Below, in pieces: positions 24,511 through 32,577 of a DNA stretch of 39,215 bases (positions are counted from its first letter, which is position 1; each line of letters starts with the position of its first letter). A program made the translations under genes and the position numbers. The stretch comes from Treponema sp. Its GTDB lineage: Bacteria > Spirochaetota > Spirochaetia > Treponematales > Breznakiellaceae. The notes beneath the pieces are model-generated. The model had not been told where the DNA came from and did no database searches. It worked only from the letters and a program-made list of their open reading frames with translations. The stretch spans positions 1 through 39,215 of the forward strand of contig JAIRQF010000059.1 of assembly GCA_031256635.1 (NCBI GenBank), given 5' to 3'.

Positions 24511-25518
24511 ATGAGCAAATATATTATTAACGGCAGCAGTCTGCCGGATATTCCGTGGGAAGACAGACCGTCTTCAAGCGATCTCGAAAAGGATTTAATG
24601 TGGCGCTATTCGAAGAATCCCATTATTCCAAGGGATTTGACTTTACGTTCAAACAGTATCTTTAACAGCGCGGTTGTTCCGTTTAAGGGACAGGAAGCCG
24701 GATTCAGGTACGCCGGTGTTTTCCGCTGCGATGACACAGCCCGCCATATGGACATTCACGCGGGAAAAAGCAAGGACGGCATTAACTGGGTTATTGAGGA
24801 TGAACCCATAAAGTTTATAAAGACCGACCCTGAACTTCCCGATTCAGATTATAAATATGATCCACGCGTTATTTTTATTGAAGACCGGTATTATATTATT
24901 TGGTGTAATGGTTACTGCGGGCCCTGTCTTGGCATGGCTTACACTTATGATTTTGAAAAATTTTATCAGATGGAAAATCCGATGATGCCGTATAACCGTA
25001 ACGGCGCCCTGTTCCCGCGCAAGATTGGCAAAAACTACGCGATGTACAGCCGCCCAAGCGATTCGGGGCATACTCCGTTCGGCGACATCTGGTATTCAGA
25101 AAGCCCGGACTTTATTTACTGGGGAAAGCACCGCCATGTAATGTCGCCTAACGGAGGCTGGCAAAGCACAAAAGTGGGAGCGGGTCCCTGCCCCATTGAA
25201 ACAACAGAAGGCTGGCTTGTTTTTTATCATGGGGTGCTGACAAGCTGCAACGGCTTTGTTTACGCTTTCAGCGCGGCGTTAATGGACATTGACAAACCAT
25301 GGAAAGTAATCGCGCGTCCGCGTCCTTACATTATTAACCCGCGTGAAATTTACGAGCTTGCAGGCGATGTTCCCAATGTTACTTTCCCTGTCGCTTCCCT
25401 TGTAGACAAAGACACAGGCAAAGTCGCGATTTATTACGGCTGCGCTGATACGGTCACAGGTCTTGTCTTCGGCAAGATCGATGAAATAATTGACTGGGTA
25501 AAGAAAAATAAGATGTGA
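24511..25518 (+). CDS. Glycoside hydrolase/phosphorylase family 130 (mannoside-active)
   Basis: GH130 enzymes phosphorolyse or hydrolyse beta-mannosides; which of the two cannot be decided from sequence alone. The 335-residue protein has the five-bladed propeller pattern: [18 protein letters not shown] (Asp117, candidate catalytic Asp), [59 protein letters not shown] and [12 protein letters not shown] near the end. No signal peptide, so it acts on imported oligosaccharides, fitting the nearby sugar-binding protein and GH3. The start at 24511 (not the frame's first ATG at 24496) is set by the -10 box five bases before it. No Shine-Dalgarno. Confidence 0.88.
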   Translation: MSKYIINGSSLPDIPWEDRPSSSDLEKDLMWRYSKNPIIPRDLTLRSNSIFNSAVVPFKGQEAGFRYAGVFRCDDTARHMDIHAGKSKDGINWVIEDEPIKFIKTDPELPDSDYKYDPRVIFIEDRYYIIWCNGYCGPCLGMAYTYDFEKFYQMENPMMPYNRNGALFPRKIGKNYAMYSRPSDSGHTPFGDIWYSESPDFIYWGKHRHVMSPNGGWQSTKVGAGPCPIETTEGWLVFYHGVLTSCNGFVYAFSAALMDIDKPWKVIARPRPYIINPREIYELAGDVPNVTFPVASLVDKDTGKVAIYYGCADTVTGLVFGKIDEIIDWVKKNKM

Positions 25519-25980
25519 TTTATTATTTAAAAAGCAAGCAATACTAAGTCCGCATTTTATAATAGGCTCTCTTGATAACAAGATAAAAAAATATCATCAA
25601 CCGGAAAGGAAAATCGTCTTTTTTAAATGCTATATGTCGTTTTAGCTCCTAATTCTGTTGGTTAACCGATACTTTTGTTCGCTTTATACACGTCTGTGTC
25701 TGCTGTAATTTATACGACATTCGCTTTTTTACAGTTATTTACGGGTTATACGAATTTCGTCTAAAAGTAGTTATGCGAAATATCCATTGAATTGTTAGGA
25801 AATATGAATTTTACAAAGGAAATAACGAATTTTTACAATAACCTTTGCGTATGTATAGTATTTGGTAAAAATATTCTTAAAAAAAGAAGAAAAAAGGGCT
25901 AAAAACTATGAAATTCATCAAATGAGCTTCGTAAATATATATATGAAATTTAATAAATATTATTTTTTTGGAGGGTTAAG
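25519..25980. other. AT-rich intergenic region with degenerate direct repeats
   Basis: No gene over about 15 codons. It holds loosely repeated TTATACGA-like units starting at 25710, 25746 and 25771 (TTATGCGA), with a poorer TTATACAC at 25684. The right arm of the inverted repeat pair (25770-25788) is the last unit. Two tiny ORFs beginning ATGAAATT occur at 25908 and 25943. Confidence 0.5.
25770..25788 (+). repeat. Inverted repeat arm 1 flanking an AT-rich orphan gene
   Basis: GTTATGCGAAATATCCATT matches the reverse complement of 26548-26566 at 17 of 19 positions. The two arms bracket the gene at 25981-26544. Confidence 0.6.
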
Positions 25981-26544
25981 ATGAGTGACATCTACGAGAA
26001 TGAAAATCAAAGGGAAAAATTCCGTGATAGTAGATTTAATAAATGGTTTCCAGAAAGATATAAGGATTCAGATACGTTACCTATAAAAGTTAATCCTTAT
26101 TTACAGGATGTAAAGAATCCTAAGTACAAAAACATTTGTGAATGTTTTGATTCTCATGAACCTATACACGGTTTTTTTCTTGAAGATGAAATTATGCTTA
26201 AGTATTTGATTCAAGCTATTTTTTATATTTATATCAGAAAGAATAAAGGAAATATTTTTTATTACGGTAATTCAGATTTCTTTTATCGCGTGGATATTGA
26301 TAATATATCTGACCATTGGTATATTTTTGAAAGTGATAAATTTCATAAAATAGGATCTATATTAAGAAAACATTTTTGTAAAAATGATTTACTAATAATA
26401 GCGTATACAAATCAAGGAAGAAAAAGTAAAACAGTGATAGAAAACATTAATAAAATTATTCAAAACAGATCAGAAACTAATAAAAAAACATTTTTATGTT
26501 CAATGGAAAAAGAAAATTTTAAAATCGAATGGAAGGAAATCTAA
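25981..26544 (+). CDS. AT-rich orphan hypothetical protein
   Basis: A 187-residue protein, Lys-, Asn- and Phe/Tyr-rich, with base use far more AT-rich than its neighbours. No signal peptide, membrane helix or family I recognise; the middle (EDEIMLKYLIQAIFYIYIRKNKGNIFYYGN) and FYRVDIDNISDHWYIFESDKFHKIGSILRKHF suggest a small mixed alpha/beta domain. GGAGGG lies six bases before the ATG, a strong ribosome site, so it is probably expressed. Inverted repeats flank it at 25770 and 26548, and a transposase fragment follows. It looks like horizontally acquired cargo. Function unknown. Confidence 0.75.
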   Translation: MSDIYENENQREKFRDSRFNKWFPERYKDSDTLPIKVNPYLQDVKNPKYKNICECFDSHEPIHGFFLEDEIMLKYLIQAIFYIYIRKNKGNIFYYGNSDFFYRVDIDNISDHWYIFESDKFHKIGSILRKHFCKNDLLIIAYTNQGRKSKTVIENINKIIQNRSETNKKTFLCSMEKENFKIEWKEI

Positions 26545-26547
26545 AAA

Positions 26548-26566
26548 AATGGACACTTCGCATAAC
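26548..26566 (-). repeat. Inverted repeat arm 2 flanking an AT-rich orphan gene
   Basis: On the minus strand this reads GTTATGCGAAGTGTCCATT, 17 of 19 matching arm 1. It starts three bases after the stop codon of the orphan gene. Confidence 0.6.
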
Positions 26567-26648
26567 CAGACTGTCGAAAATATAAATATTGACACCTAAC
26601 AAATAAAATAATTTGCGATAAATAAATATAAATGATATAATTTTCATT

Positions 26649-26831
26649 ATGACATGATTTAAAGAAAGCAATATATTGCAAGGGCAATTCATAGTAGTTA
26701 ATTTGAGCGAACAATTAATTCCGGGAACTTATGAATGGACGCTTAAATATCTTATAGACAGGATGGATATATCATTATTTGGAAAAAGTATATTAATAAA
26801 ATATGCCATAGATGAGCTAAATAAAAAGTAA
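26649..26831 (+). pseudogene. N-terminal remnant of an insertion-sequence transposase
   Basis: The frame reads ATG ACA TGA, then FKESNILQGQFIVVNLSEQL, IPGTYEWTLKYLIDRMDIS and LFGKSILIKYAIDELNKK to a stop. The opening (F-K-E-S-N...Q-G-Q-F, then an EWTLKYLIDRMDIS helix) resembles the start of IS1182/IS4-like transposases seen in spirochaetes. The third codon TGA probably replaces TGG (Trp), and the rest of the catalytic domain is missing after ~60 codons. There is no terminal inverted repeat I can define. It is a dead relic. The family name is a recognition-based guess. Confidence 0.5.
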
Positions 26832-26883
26832 TTAATCTATTTTATTTTACACGTTATGCGCAACAATTATCACAAACAATATA

Positions 26884-26912
26884 TTGACAGTTCCATAAAT
26901 ATCCCGTATAAT
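26884..26912 (+). promoter_or_regulatory. Consensus sigma70 promoter of the outer membrane protein gene
   Basis: TTGACA (26884-26889), 17-base spacer, TATAAT (26907-26912): a perfect match. It is followed by a leader of about 25 bases with AAGGGG before the ATG at 26944. Confidence 0.9.
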
Positions 26913-26943
26913 GTTATTAAAATAGAAAATAAGGGGTGATAAA

Positions 26944-27654
26944 ATGAAAAAAGCGGTTTTGGTTTTAGTTCTCGCAGCACTTGTCACAGGAGGAATGTTC
27001 GCTCAGCTTGGCATGAGTATGGGTGGCGGTGCATATTTCGATATGAGCCGTGGAAACGGCTTGGATAATATTATTACGGATAGCTCAAAAGCAAAAACTG
27101 CTTCGAATAATACATCTTACGGCGGTTTTGTGTTTTTTGATGCCAAATTTGTTGAAGTCAGCGCTGGTTATGCCTATGGTATGATAAAGCCCACCCTTAC
27201 AAATAATGGAGAGGAATATAAGTTCGGCGGCAGCGGTTTATTTGATCCTTTGATGGATGCATTAATGTTTTTAGCTTTTGGAGTAGCAGAGATGAATGTT
27301 TGGCAGCTTAATATTTCTTTATTGGGAAAATATCCGATAAATCTTGGATTTTTAACGCTCTATCCTCTGGGTGGTATTGAATACAACCGGATAATGGCAG
27401 GGACATTAAAATTTGGCGGTGAAGAAGCGCCATTTGAAGAAGAAATCGCTGAATTTAGCCAGTTTGGAATTCTTGCGGGTTTAGGCATTGATATTTCGCT
27501 TGGCAGGCAATACTTTATAAGAGCTCAGGGGTTGTTTAATCTCCGCCTGCCCAATCAATTTCAATCTGCATTGGCTAAAGCACATGGAAACGGTGTAAAA
27601 GCCGGTTTAGGACTTGGACCCCGTTTAAAAGTTGGCGTGGGTTACAGGCTTTAG
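26944..27654 (+). CDS. Treponemal-type outer membrane beta-barrel protein
   Basis: A 236-residue exported protein. Residues 1-20 are a signal peptide (KK, Leu/Val/Ala core, cleavage after MFA before QLG). The mature part is Gly-rich with alternating strands (YGGFVFFDAKFVEVSAGYAYG, NISLLGKYPINLGFLTLYPLGG, FGILAGLGIDISLGRQYFIRAQG) and ends KVGVGYRL, with an aromatic next to last, as outer membrane barrels do. Probably an 8-10 strand barrel. Driven by a perfect promoter with AAGGGG, so likely abundant. It ends four bases from the convergent GH3 gene. Fold confident, role unknown. Confidence 0.82.
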   Translation: MKKAVLVLVLAALVTGGMFAQLGMSMGGGAYFDMSRGNGLDNIITDSSKAKTASNNTSYGGFVFFDAKFVEVSAGYAYGMIKPTLTNNGEEYKFGGSGLFDPLMDALMFLAFGVAEMNVWQLNISLLGKYPINLGFLTLYPLGGIEYNRIMAGTLKFGGEEAPFEEEIAEFSQFGILAGLGIDISLGRQYFIRAQGLFNLRLPNQFQSALAKAHGNGVKAGLGLGPRLKVGVGYRL

Positions 27655-27658
27655 TACA

Positions 27659-30600
27659 TCATCCAAACTCAAAGCGCCATAAACCGGTTTTACCGTAAAA
27701 AACCAGATAAAAGTCATGTAAGCCGCAGATTTTTTCCATCTGACATTCAACGTACCCCCATGAAGGAAGCCTTCTGTGGCTTGTTTCTGGGAGCGGATAA
27801 AATGATATATCTCCGGTGTTTGGGATTTCAATTGAACCTGCAAGAAAACCGTCAGGAGAGTCTAGGCGAATTTCAAGGCGGCAATTATATCTGCCCTGAA
27901 CAATAGCTGAAAAGCGGGAGACGCCTGAGGCGAAATCCAAAGATAAAAAACGAATCCATCCGCCGTCTGTTTTATTAAATACTGCGGGAATTCTGTTGCC
28001 GCGTTTTTCATGCAGATAACATGAGCAGTAGTCGTCAAAACTTTGCGCGTAAATCTGATGGTTTTCTATTGCGTTATTCTGTCCGCTGGATTCAGGCGGC
28101 AGCGAGATTTTTCTGGGAAGAGGATTTTCTCCGTTAACATTAAAACCGCCTGAAAGGCGAATGTCCAAAGAAGACGCGCCTATTAATACAGAGCAGTAAC
28201 CGGATTCAACAATAAAACAATTTTTGAAACTGTCCCATATGGAAAGTTCGTTTACCGGCAGTTCAAATGTAATGGTTTTTTCTTCGCCTGACGCAAGTGA
28301 CAGACGGGAAAATCCTTTCAAGGTTTTTAACGGACGGTAAAACGAAGAACCTGAAAAAGTAATATACATTTGCGGAACTTCTTCCGAAGATACAGAACCT
28401 GTATTTTTCAGATTAAATGTTACATTAACAATTTCATCTTTATTCGCCGCTGTTTTATCAATTCTTAACAGGGAATACTCAAAGACGGCGTACGAAAGAC
28501 CGTGTCCGAACGGCCACAGTACCTTTCCGGAAAAATATTGATATGTAGATGCGCCTTTTTGAATATCGTATTCCATGATTGACGGAAGCTGTTTTTCATC
28601 TTCATACCATGTAAGGGGAGTCCTTCCCGCAGGAGAAGAGCCGCCGCTAATTATGTCCGCGATGCCGTTTCCTGTTTCCTGAATACCGTGCGCCATCCAT
28701 AAAATTGCCGGAACTTTCTTTGCGATCTCTTTACAGGAATAAGGATAACCTGAAAGCAGTACCAATACTGTTTTTGGATTTATTTCCGCTGTTCTGCGGA
28801 TTAATTCCTCCTGGCGCGCGGGTAAATTCAAACCAGGGCGATCTACACATTCGCGTCCGTTAATCATGGGATCGTTACCTGCGAATATAATTACATGTCC
28901 AGCTTTCGAGGCGGCTTCGCACGCTGACGCAAGACCGTCTTTTTCAATTTTCATCCGGAATAATTCGCCGTTAGCTGCAATAGGATCATCATGTTGAATT
29001 ACCGGAACATTTGTCTCTCTGAAAGCGGCGCGCCTGTTGTCGTGCGTTTTTAAAAAAACAGCGCCGCCTTCCTGCGGAACTATATTAAAAAGCGTAAAGC
29101 CGAACCATTCCAGATTGTTTTTTCCATCCGCTGTAATTGTAAACTCTGTGCGCGTATTGGGAGGCATCGCTTCCGGTGGAATCGGCTCTTTGCGAGGAGG
29201 GACAACTTCCCGTCTTCCGTAACAGCCCTGAAGCATAAGGCCGCTTTCAACATCGGTAAATGTTTTTACGCCCCATCCCCAGTCTTCCATATAAAAACGC
29301 GCTGCGTTTTCACCTAACGAGCCGGCTGCCAGTGTTTTTCTTGTTTTTACCGTAGAGTTTATTGGATTATCGTTATTGCTGCTTTCTTTTACATCAATTA
29401 GTATTAAAGGTCTTCCGTCTTCTGTTGTAAATGAAACGATATCGCGGCAGTCGGTATATTCTATTTTATCGCCGTAAATTTCTTTAAGGCCGTTCAAAGG
29501 CGTACTAGAATACGCAGGGTGGCCTGAGTACCAGTCAAGATGCAGATCATCCGCAAGGGGACCCATTACTGCGATTGTTTCATTTATCGTTCCGGGCCGC
29601 AGCGGAAGAATCGAACTATCATTTTTAAGCAATACAACTGATTTTCTGACCGCTTCCCGCGCGAGCTCTTCCTTCATTGAATCGGTTTCATTAAATTCCT
29701 CGAATGGACAAAGTTCCGGCGGATCAAACTGACCGAAACGAAACCTGACTGCAAGGATTCTTTCAAGGTGTTCGTCAAGGTCTGCCTCACAAATTAAATT
29801 TCTTTCCAGCGCTTCCTTTGCCGCGAATATTATTCCTTCCGGCATATCCGTCATATTGTCAGCGCCGTTTTTAAGCGCGGCGGCAAAAGTTTCTCCGTGT
29901 GTTTCAAAATAATGATGAAGATCAACAGTGTGCAGAAAATCGCCGCCGTCTGTTACCATATGGCCTTCAAAACCCCAATCGTTTTTTACAGTTTCTTTCA
30001 GCAGAGGATGCAGCATCATGGGAATGCCGTTTACTTCGTTGTAAGCTGTCATCATGGACGCGGCTCCTGCGTGCTTGATGGCGTTTTTAAAAGGAACAAG
30101 ATAATATTCATGCATCAGGCGCGCGGGAATTGAACATGAACATGCGCAGCGATTCTCCTCGTTGTTATTCGCAAAAAAATGCTTTGGGCCGCAGCTTGCG
30201 CGCAGATAGAAAGGATCATCTCCCTGAACGCCTTTAATGTATTCGCATGAAAGTTCGCTTGTAAGGAAAGGATCTTCCCCGTAACCTTCTTCGGTACGGC
30301 CCCAGCGCGGATCGCGTTCAAGATCAATTGTCGGAGACCAGACTTCAAGGCCGCGCTTGCGGCTGTTGGCTTTATAATAAACGCGCGCTTCTGAGCCCAC
30401 AACTTTTCCGATTCTGCGCATAAGGTCTCTGTCCCATCCTGCAGCGAGCCCTATTGTCTGCGGAAAAGTGGTATTTTTTCCTTCCCTGTTAACAAAACCG
30501 TGCGCTCCTTCTCCGCCGAAACTCCACTCAGTGATTCCAAGCCGCTCAACGGCATGATTATGCGTTGGAATAAAACCGATTTTTTCGTCAATTGTAAGTC

Positions 30601-30664
30601 TTGAAATTAAATCTTTAATTCGTTCTTTTAGCGGTAATTTTGGATCATAAAACGGATACATCAT
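27659..30664 (-). CDS. Glycoside hydrolase family 3 enzyme with C-terminal CBM6
   Basis: A 1001-residue beta-glucosidase/xylosidase-type enzyme. Domain order: GH3 N-terminal barrel (1-~320) with WSPTIDLERDPRWGR, GPKHFF (Lys161, His162) and MVTDGGDF (Asp239, candidate nucleophile); GH3 C-terminal sandwich (~340-400 and ~590-700), interrupted by an insert of ~190 residues (about 405-595); a fibronectin III-like domain (VPQMYITFSGSS); and a CBM6 carbohydrate-binding module (~866-1001, GFLAGSIEIPNTG, GLHDFYLVFYGK). No signal peptide, so cytoplasmic, as unusual for a CBM-bearing enzyme. TATACT (30676-30681) lies 11 bases before the ATG. The specificity is not readable. Confidence 0.9.
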   Translation of the reverse strand: MMYPFYDPKLPLKERIKDLISRLTIDEKIGFIPTHNHAVERLGITEWSFGGEGAHGFVNREGKNTTFPQTIGLAAGWDRDLMRRIGKVVGSEARVYYKANSRKRGLEVWSPTIDLERDPRWGRTEEGYGEDPFLTSELSCEYIKGVQGDDPFYLRASCGPKHFFANNNEENRCACSCSIPARLMHEYYLVPFKNAIKHAGAASMMTAYNEVNGIPMMLHPLLKETVKNDWGFEGHMVTDGGDFLHTVDLHHYFETHGETFAAALKNGADNMTDMPEGIIFAAKEALERNLICEADLDEHLERILAVRFRFGQFDPPELCPFEEFNETDSMKEELAREAVRKSVVLLKNDSSILPLRPGTINETIAVMGPLADDLHLDWYSGHPAYSSTPLNGLKEIYGDKIEYTDCRDIVSFTTEDGRPLILIDVKESSNNDNPINSTVKTRKTLAAGSLGENAARFYMEDWGWGVKTFTDVESGLMLQGCYGRREVVPPRKEPIPPEAMPPNTRTEFTITADGKNNLEWFGFTLFNIVPQEGGAVFLKTHDNRRAAFRETNVPVIQHDDPIAANGELFRMKIEKDGLASACEAASKAGHVIIFAGNDPMINGRECVDRPGLNLPARQEELIRRTAEINPKTVLVLLSGYPYSCKEIAKKVPAILWMAHGIQETGNGIADIISGGSSPAGRTPLTWYEDEKQLPSIMEYDIQKGASTYQYFSGKVLWPFGHGLSYAVFEYSLLRIDKTAANKDEIVNVTFNLKNTGSVSSEEVPQMYITFSGSSFYRPLKTLKGFSRLSLASGEEKTITFELPVNELSIWDSFKNCFIVESGYCSVLIGASSLDIRLSGGFNVNGENPLPRKISLPPESSGQNNAIENHQIYAQSFDDYCSCYLHEKRGNRIPAVFNKTDGGWIRFLSLDFASGVSRFSAIVQGRYNCRLEIRLDSPDGFLAGSIEIPNTGDISFYPLPETSHRRLPSWGYVECQMEKICGLHDFYLVFYGKTGLWRFEFG

Positions 30665-30763
30665 ATTTTAATGATAGTATAACATTTTGTAAAACTCCAG
30701 TTTTTTTATTTAATAAATTATTTATACTAAAAGGTAATAAAAAATTGACAGCTTCAATTAATT

Positions 30764-31327
30764 TTAATTAAGCGGCACCTCGCCGGCTTTTTCAATATAC
30801 ATGCCCGCAGCGTTGAATCCGACGTTAAAAGTAATACCTGAATAATTTGCTTCAAAAACAATTTCTGATACAAGTCCCGATGTTATGTTTGTAATTGAAA
30901 TTATATGTTTGCCGTTTTTTACGGGAAAATTTAATTCCCTTCCGTTATCAAGAACAGCGGCAGGTTCTCCGTTAACTTTGACCAATAATGAAACCGTTGA
31001 ACCATTGTTATTATTGGGGCGTTTCATTGTAACAATTGATTCAATTGCAGTTTTATATTCGCTGTTCAACTGCTCTGATATAATCCCGGAAAGACCACCG
31101 TTGTTTATAAAATTTATAAGACTTACGGGCGTAATTTTTTCCGGAAAGCTGTTATTTAAAATGGTTTTTAATTCAACATTAAATGCATCTTCGGCCTTTT
31201 CAACGGAAAATGACACAATTTTATCAAAATTAACCCATACAATAATGAATGACACAAGCAATACAGTAACTATAAATATGCAAATAACGGCATATACACA
31301 TAACAGTATTTTTAATGCTTTTTTCAC
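30764..31327 (-). CDS. Membrane-anchored hypothetical protein
   Basis: A 187-residue protein with one long N-terminal membrane helix (about residues 8-33, Val/Ile/Leu-rich) and a ~150-residue extracytoplasmic domain rich in Asn, Ile and Val (TVSLLVKVNGEPAAVLDNGRELNF, ISITNITSGLVSEIVFEANYSG), probably beta. No lipobox or known family. It starts with GTG at 31327, fixed by AAGGAG seven bases upstream, and has its own promoter, TTGACA-17-TAATAT (31355-31383). It is between GH3 and the LRR gene. Function unknown. Confidence 0.72.
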   Translation of the reverse strand: MKKALKILLCVYAVICIFIVTVLLVSFIIVWVNFDKIVSFSVEKAEDAFNVELKTILNNSFPEKITPVSLINFINNGGLSGIISEQLNSEYKTAIESIVTMKRPNNNNGSTVSLLVKVNGEPAAVLDNGRELNFPVKNGKHIISITNITSGLVSEIVFEANYSGITFNVGFNAAGMYIEKAGEVPLN

Positions 31328-31354
31328 GTAACTTCTCCTTATAACAGCATGCGT

Positions 31355-31383
31355 ATATTAATGATTTATTTTATTAATGTCAA
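31355..31383 (-). promoter_or_regulatory. Promoter of the GTG-start membrane protein gene
   Basis: Minus strand: TTGACA (31378-31383), 17-base spacer, TAATAT (31355-31360), then a leader of about 20 bases with AAGGAG. Confidence 0.75.
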
Positions 31384-31464
31384 CTAACAAATAGAGGTAT
31401 TAATTCTAAAGTCCTGTTATGCGCAGTAAAAATTGCTATTATATTGACTCACTCATTACTGCGG

Positions 31465-32409
31465 TTACTTACCCCCAATATTACCAGATTCTGTACGCTC
31501 TCTAACAGTTTCGCCACTAGGTAACACCAATCCATTTGGCAGGATTTGCTCATGTTGACCGTATGCTTCTGTATGTTCGCGTTGAAAAGAATCAGAACGT
31601 GTAGTTCCTTCATTTGTATCAATCCGCCTTGTTTCATTTAAAGATGTATTATTATTGTCTAATATTTGATTAACAGATTGTCTGGTCCCAATTGTCCAAA
31701 GTCTGCCATTATATAAATATATACCTTCACGGCGACTTTGAGAAAGGTAAAAATTTATAAAATTTTGATCTTCAAATACTAAATTTAACCATTGATCAGA
31801 GAGATTTCCAATTAATTCAATACACATAATTCTTCCTTGATTGAATATTGGTGAACGATTAGAATTAGTTGGACGTTCTACTGTAAATGCACTTTCAATT
31901 TTTAAATAATCTATATCAATAGCTTCAAAGGCTCGTTGACCAACATATTCTAAAGTTCTAGGTAAAATAATACTTTTTATATGTACTTTCTCTAAAGGAT
32001 CTGGTTCTAAACTTAAAATACCCGGAATAGCCTGCATAAAAGCTGATTGCCCTATTCTTTTTAACCCATTTGGTAATGATATATTAATCAATCCACTGCG
32101 ATTCATGTAAGATAGATTATGTTGAAATGCTCCATCACCTATTTCAATAATTCCGTTTGTAATAGTAAGATTATCAATATTACTAAAACCTCCACGTATA
32201 GCCCAGTAACTATTAATCCCTTCAACTTTAGAAACATTATAACCAAACAATTTTGAAGGAATAATCAGATTTCCACTACCACCGTTAATTCCAGTTATAG
32301 CTAATGTTCCATCTCGTAATTGACTTACTTGAAATGAATCTTCTGATTGCGCTATTAACAAGGAAGAATAAAATAATAAGGCAAAAATTGAAATTATTAT
32401 CTTTTTCAT
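31465..32409 (-). CDS. Secreted BspA-like leucine-rich repeat protein
   Basis: A 314-residue secreted protein. Residues 1-20 are a signal peptide (MKKIIISIFALLFYSSLLIA). The middle holds LRR_5-type repeats as in Treponema BspA: NLTITNGIIEIGDGAFQH, INISLPNGLKRIGQSAFMQ, SIILPRTLEYVGQRAFEA. The last ~80 residues are Asn/Thr/Glu/Ser-rich and look disordered (RRIDTNEGTTRSDSFQREHTE). Such proteins are surface adhesins in oral treponemes. The ATG at 32409 is set by GGAGG nine bases upstream. Base use is clearly more AT-rich than the flanking ffh and GH3 genes, suggesting transfer. Candidate promoter TTGACA at 32462-32467. Confidence 0.85.
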   Translation of the reverse strand: MKKIIISIFALLFYSSLLIAQSEDSFQVSQLRDGTLAITGINGGSGNLIIPSKLFGYNVSKVEGINSYWAIRGGFSNIDNLTITNGIIEIGDGAFQHNLSYMNRSGLINISLPNGLKRIGQSAFMQAIPGILSLEPDPLEKVHIKSIILPRTLEYVGQRAFEAIDIDYLKIESAFTVERPTNSNRSPIFNQGRIMCIELIGNLSDQWLNLVFEDQNFINFYLSQSRREGIYLYNGRLWTIGTRQSVNQILDNNNTSLNETRRIDTNEGTTRSDSFQREHTEAYGQHEQILPNGLVLPSGETVRERTESGNIGGK

Positions 32410-32438
32410 AAATAACCTCCAATTCATATGGATCGTGA

Positions 32439-32467
32439 TTTTTAACATATTAATAATATTATGTCAA
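32439..32467 (-). promoter_or_regulatory. Candidate promoter of the LRR protein gene
   Basis: Minus strand: TTGACA (32462-32467), 17-base spacer, TAAAAA (32439-32444). The -35 box is perfect, the -10 box weak. Confidence 0.4.
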
Positions 32468-32577
32468 TAATATAATGTAAATTGTATTATTAACAAATTT
32501 TTCAATTTTTATTGCATATAACTTATAATAGCGGAACGTGCCATAGATATGTAAAATACTATTTTATTTTTTCATTG

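Larger units (their letters stand above)
26545..26943. other. Intergenic region holding a repeat arm, transposase remnant and OMP promoter
   Basis: AT-rich. Contents: inverted repeat arm 2, a CTAACAAATA decamer (26596-26605) also found at 31384-31393, the transposase remnant (26649-26831), GTTATGCGC (26853-26861) also found at 31416-31424, and the promoter of the outer membrane protein gene (26884-26912). Confidence 0.6.

Noticed and set aside
30684-30708. AAAACT-CC-AGTTTT hairpin before GH3 as another copy of repeat B
   Set aside because: Only the six-base arms match; the surrounding bases differ, and AT-rich DNA gives such hairpins by chance.
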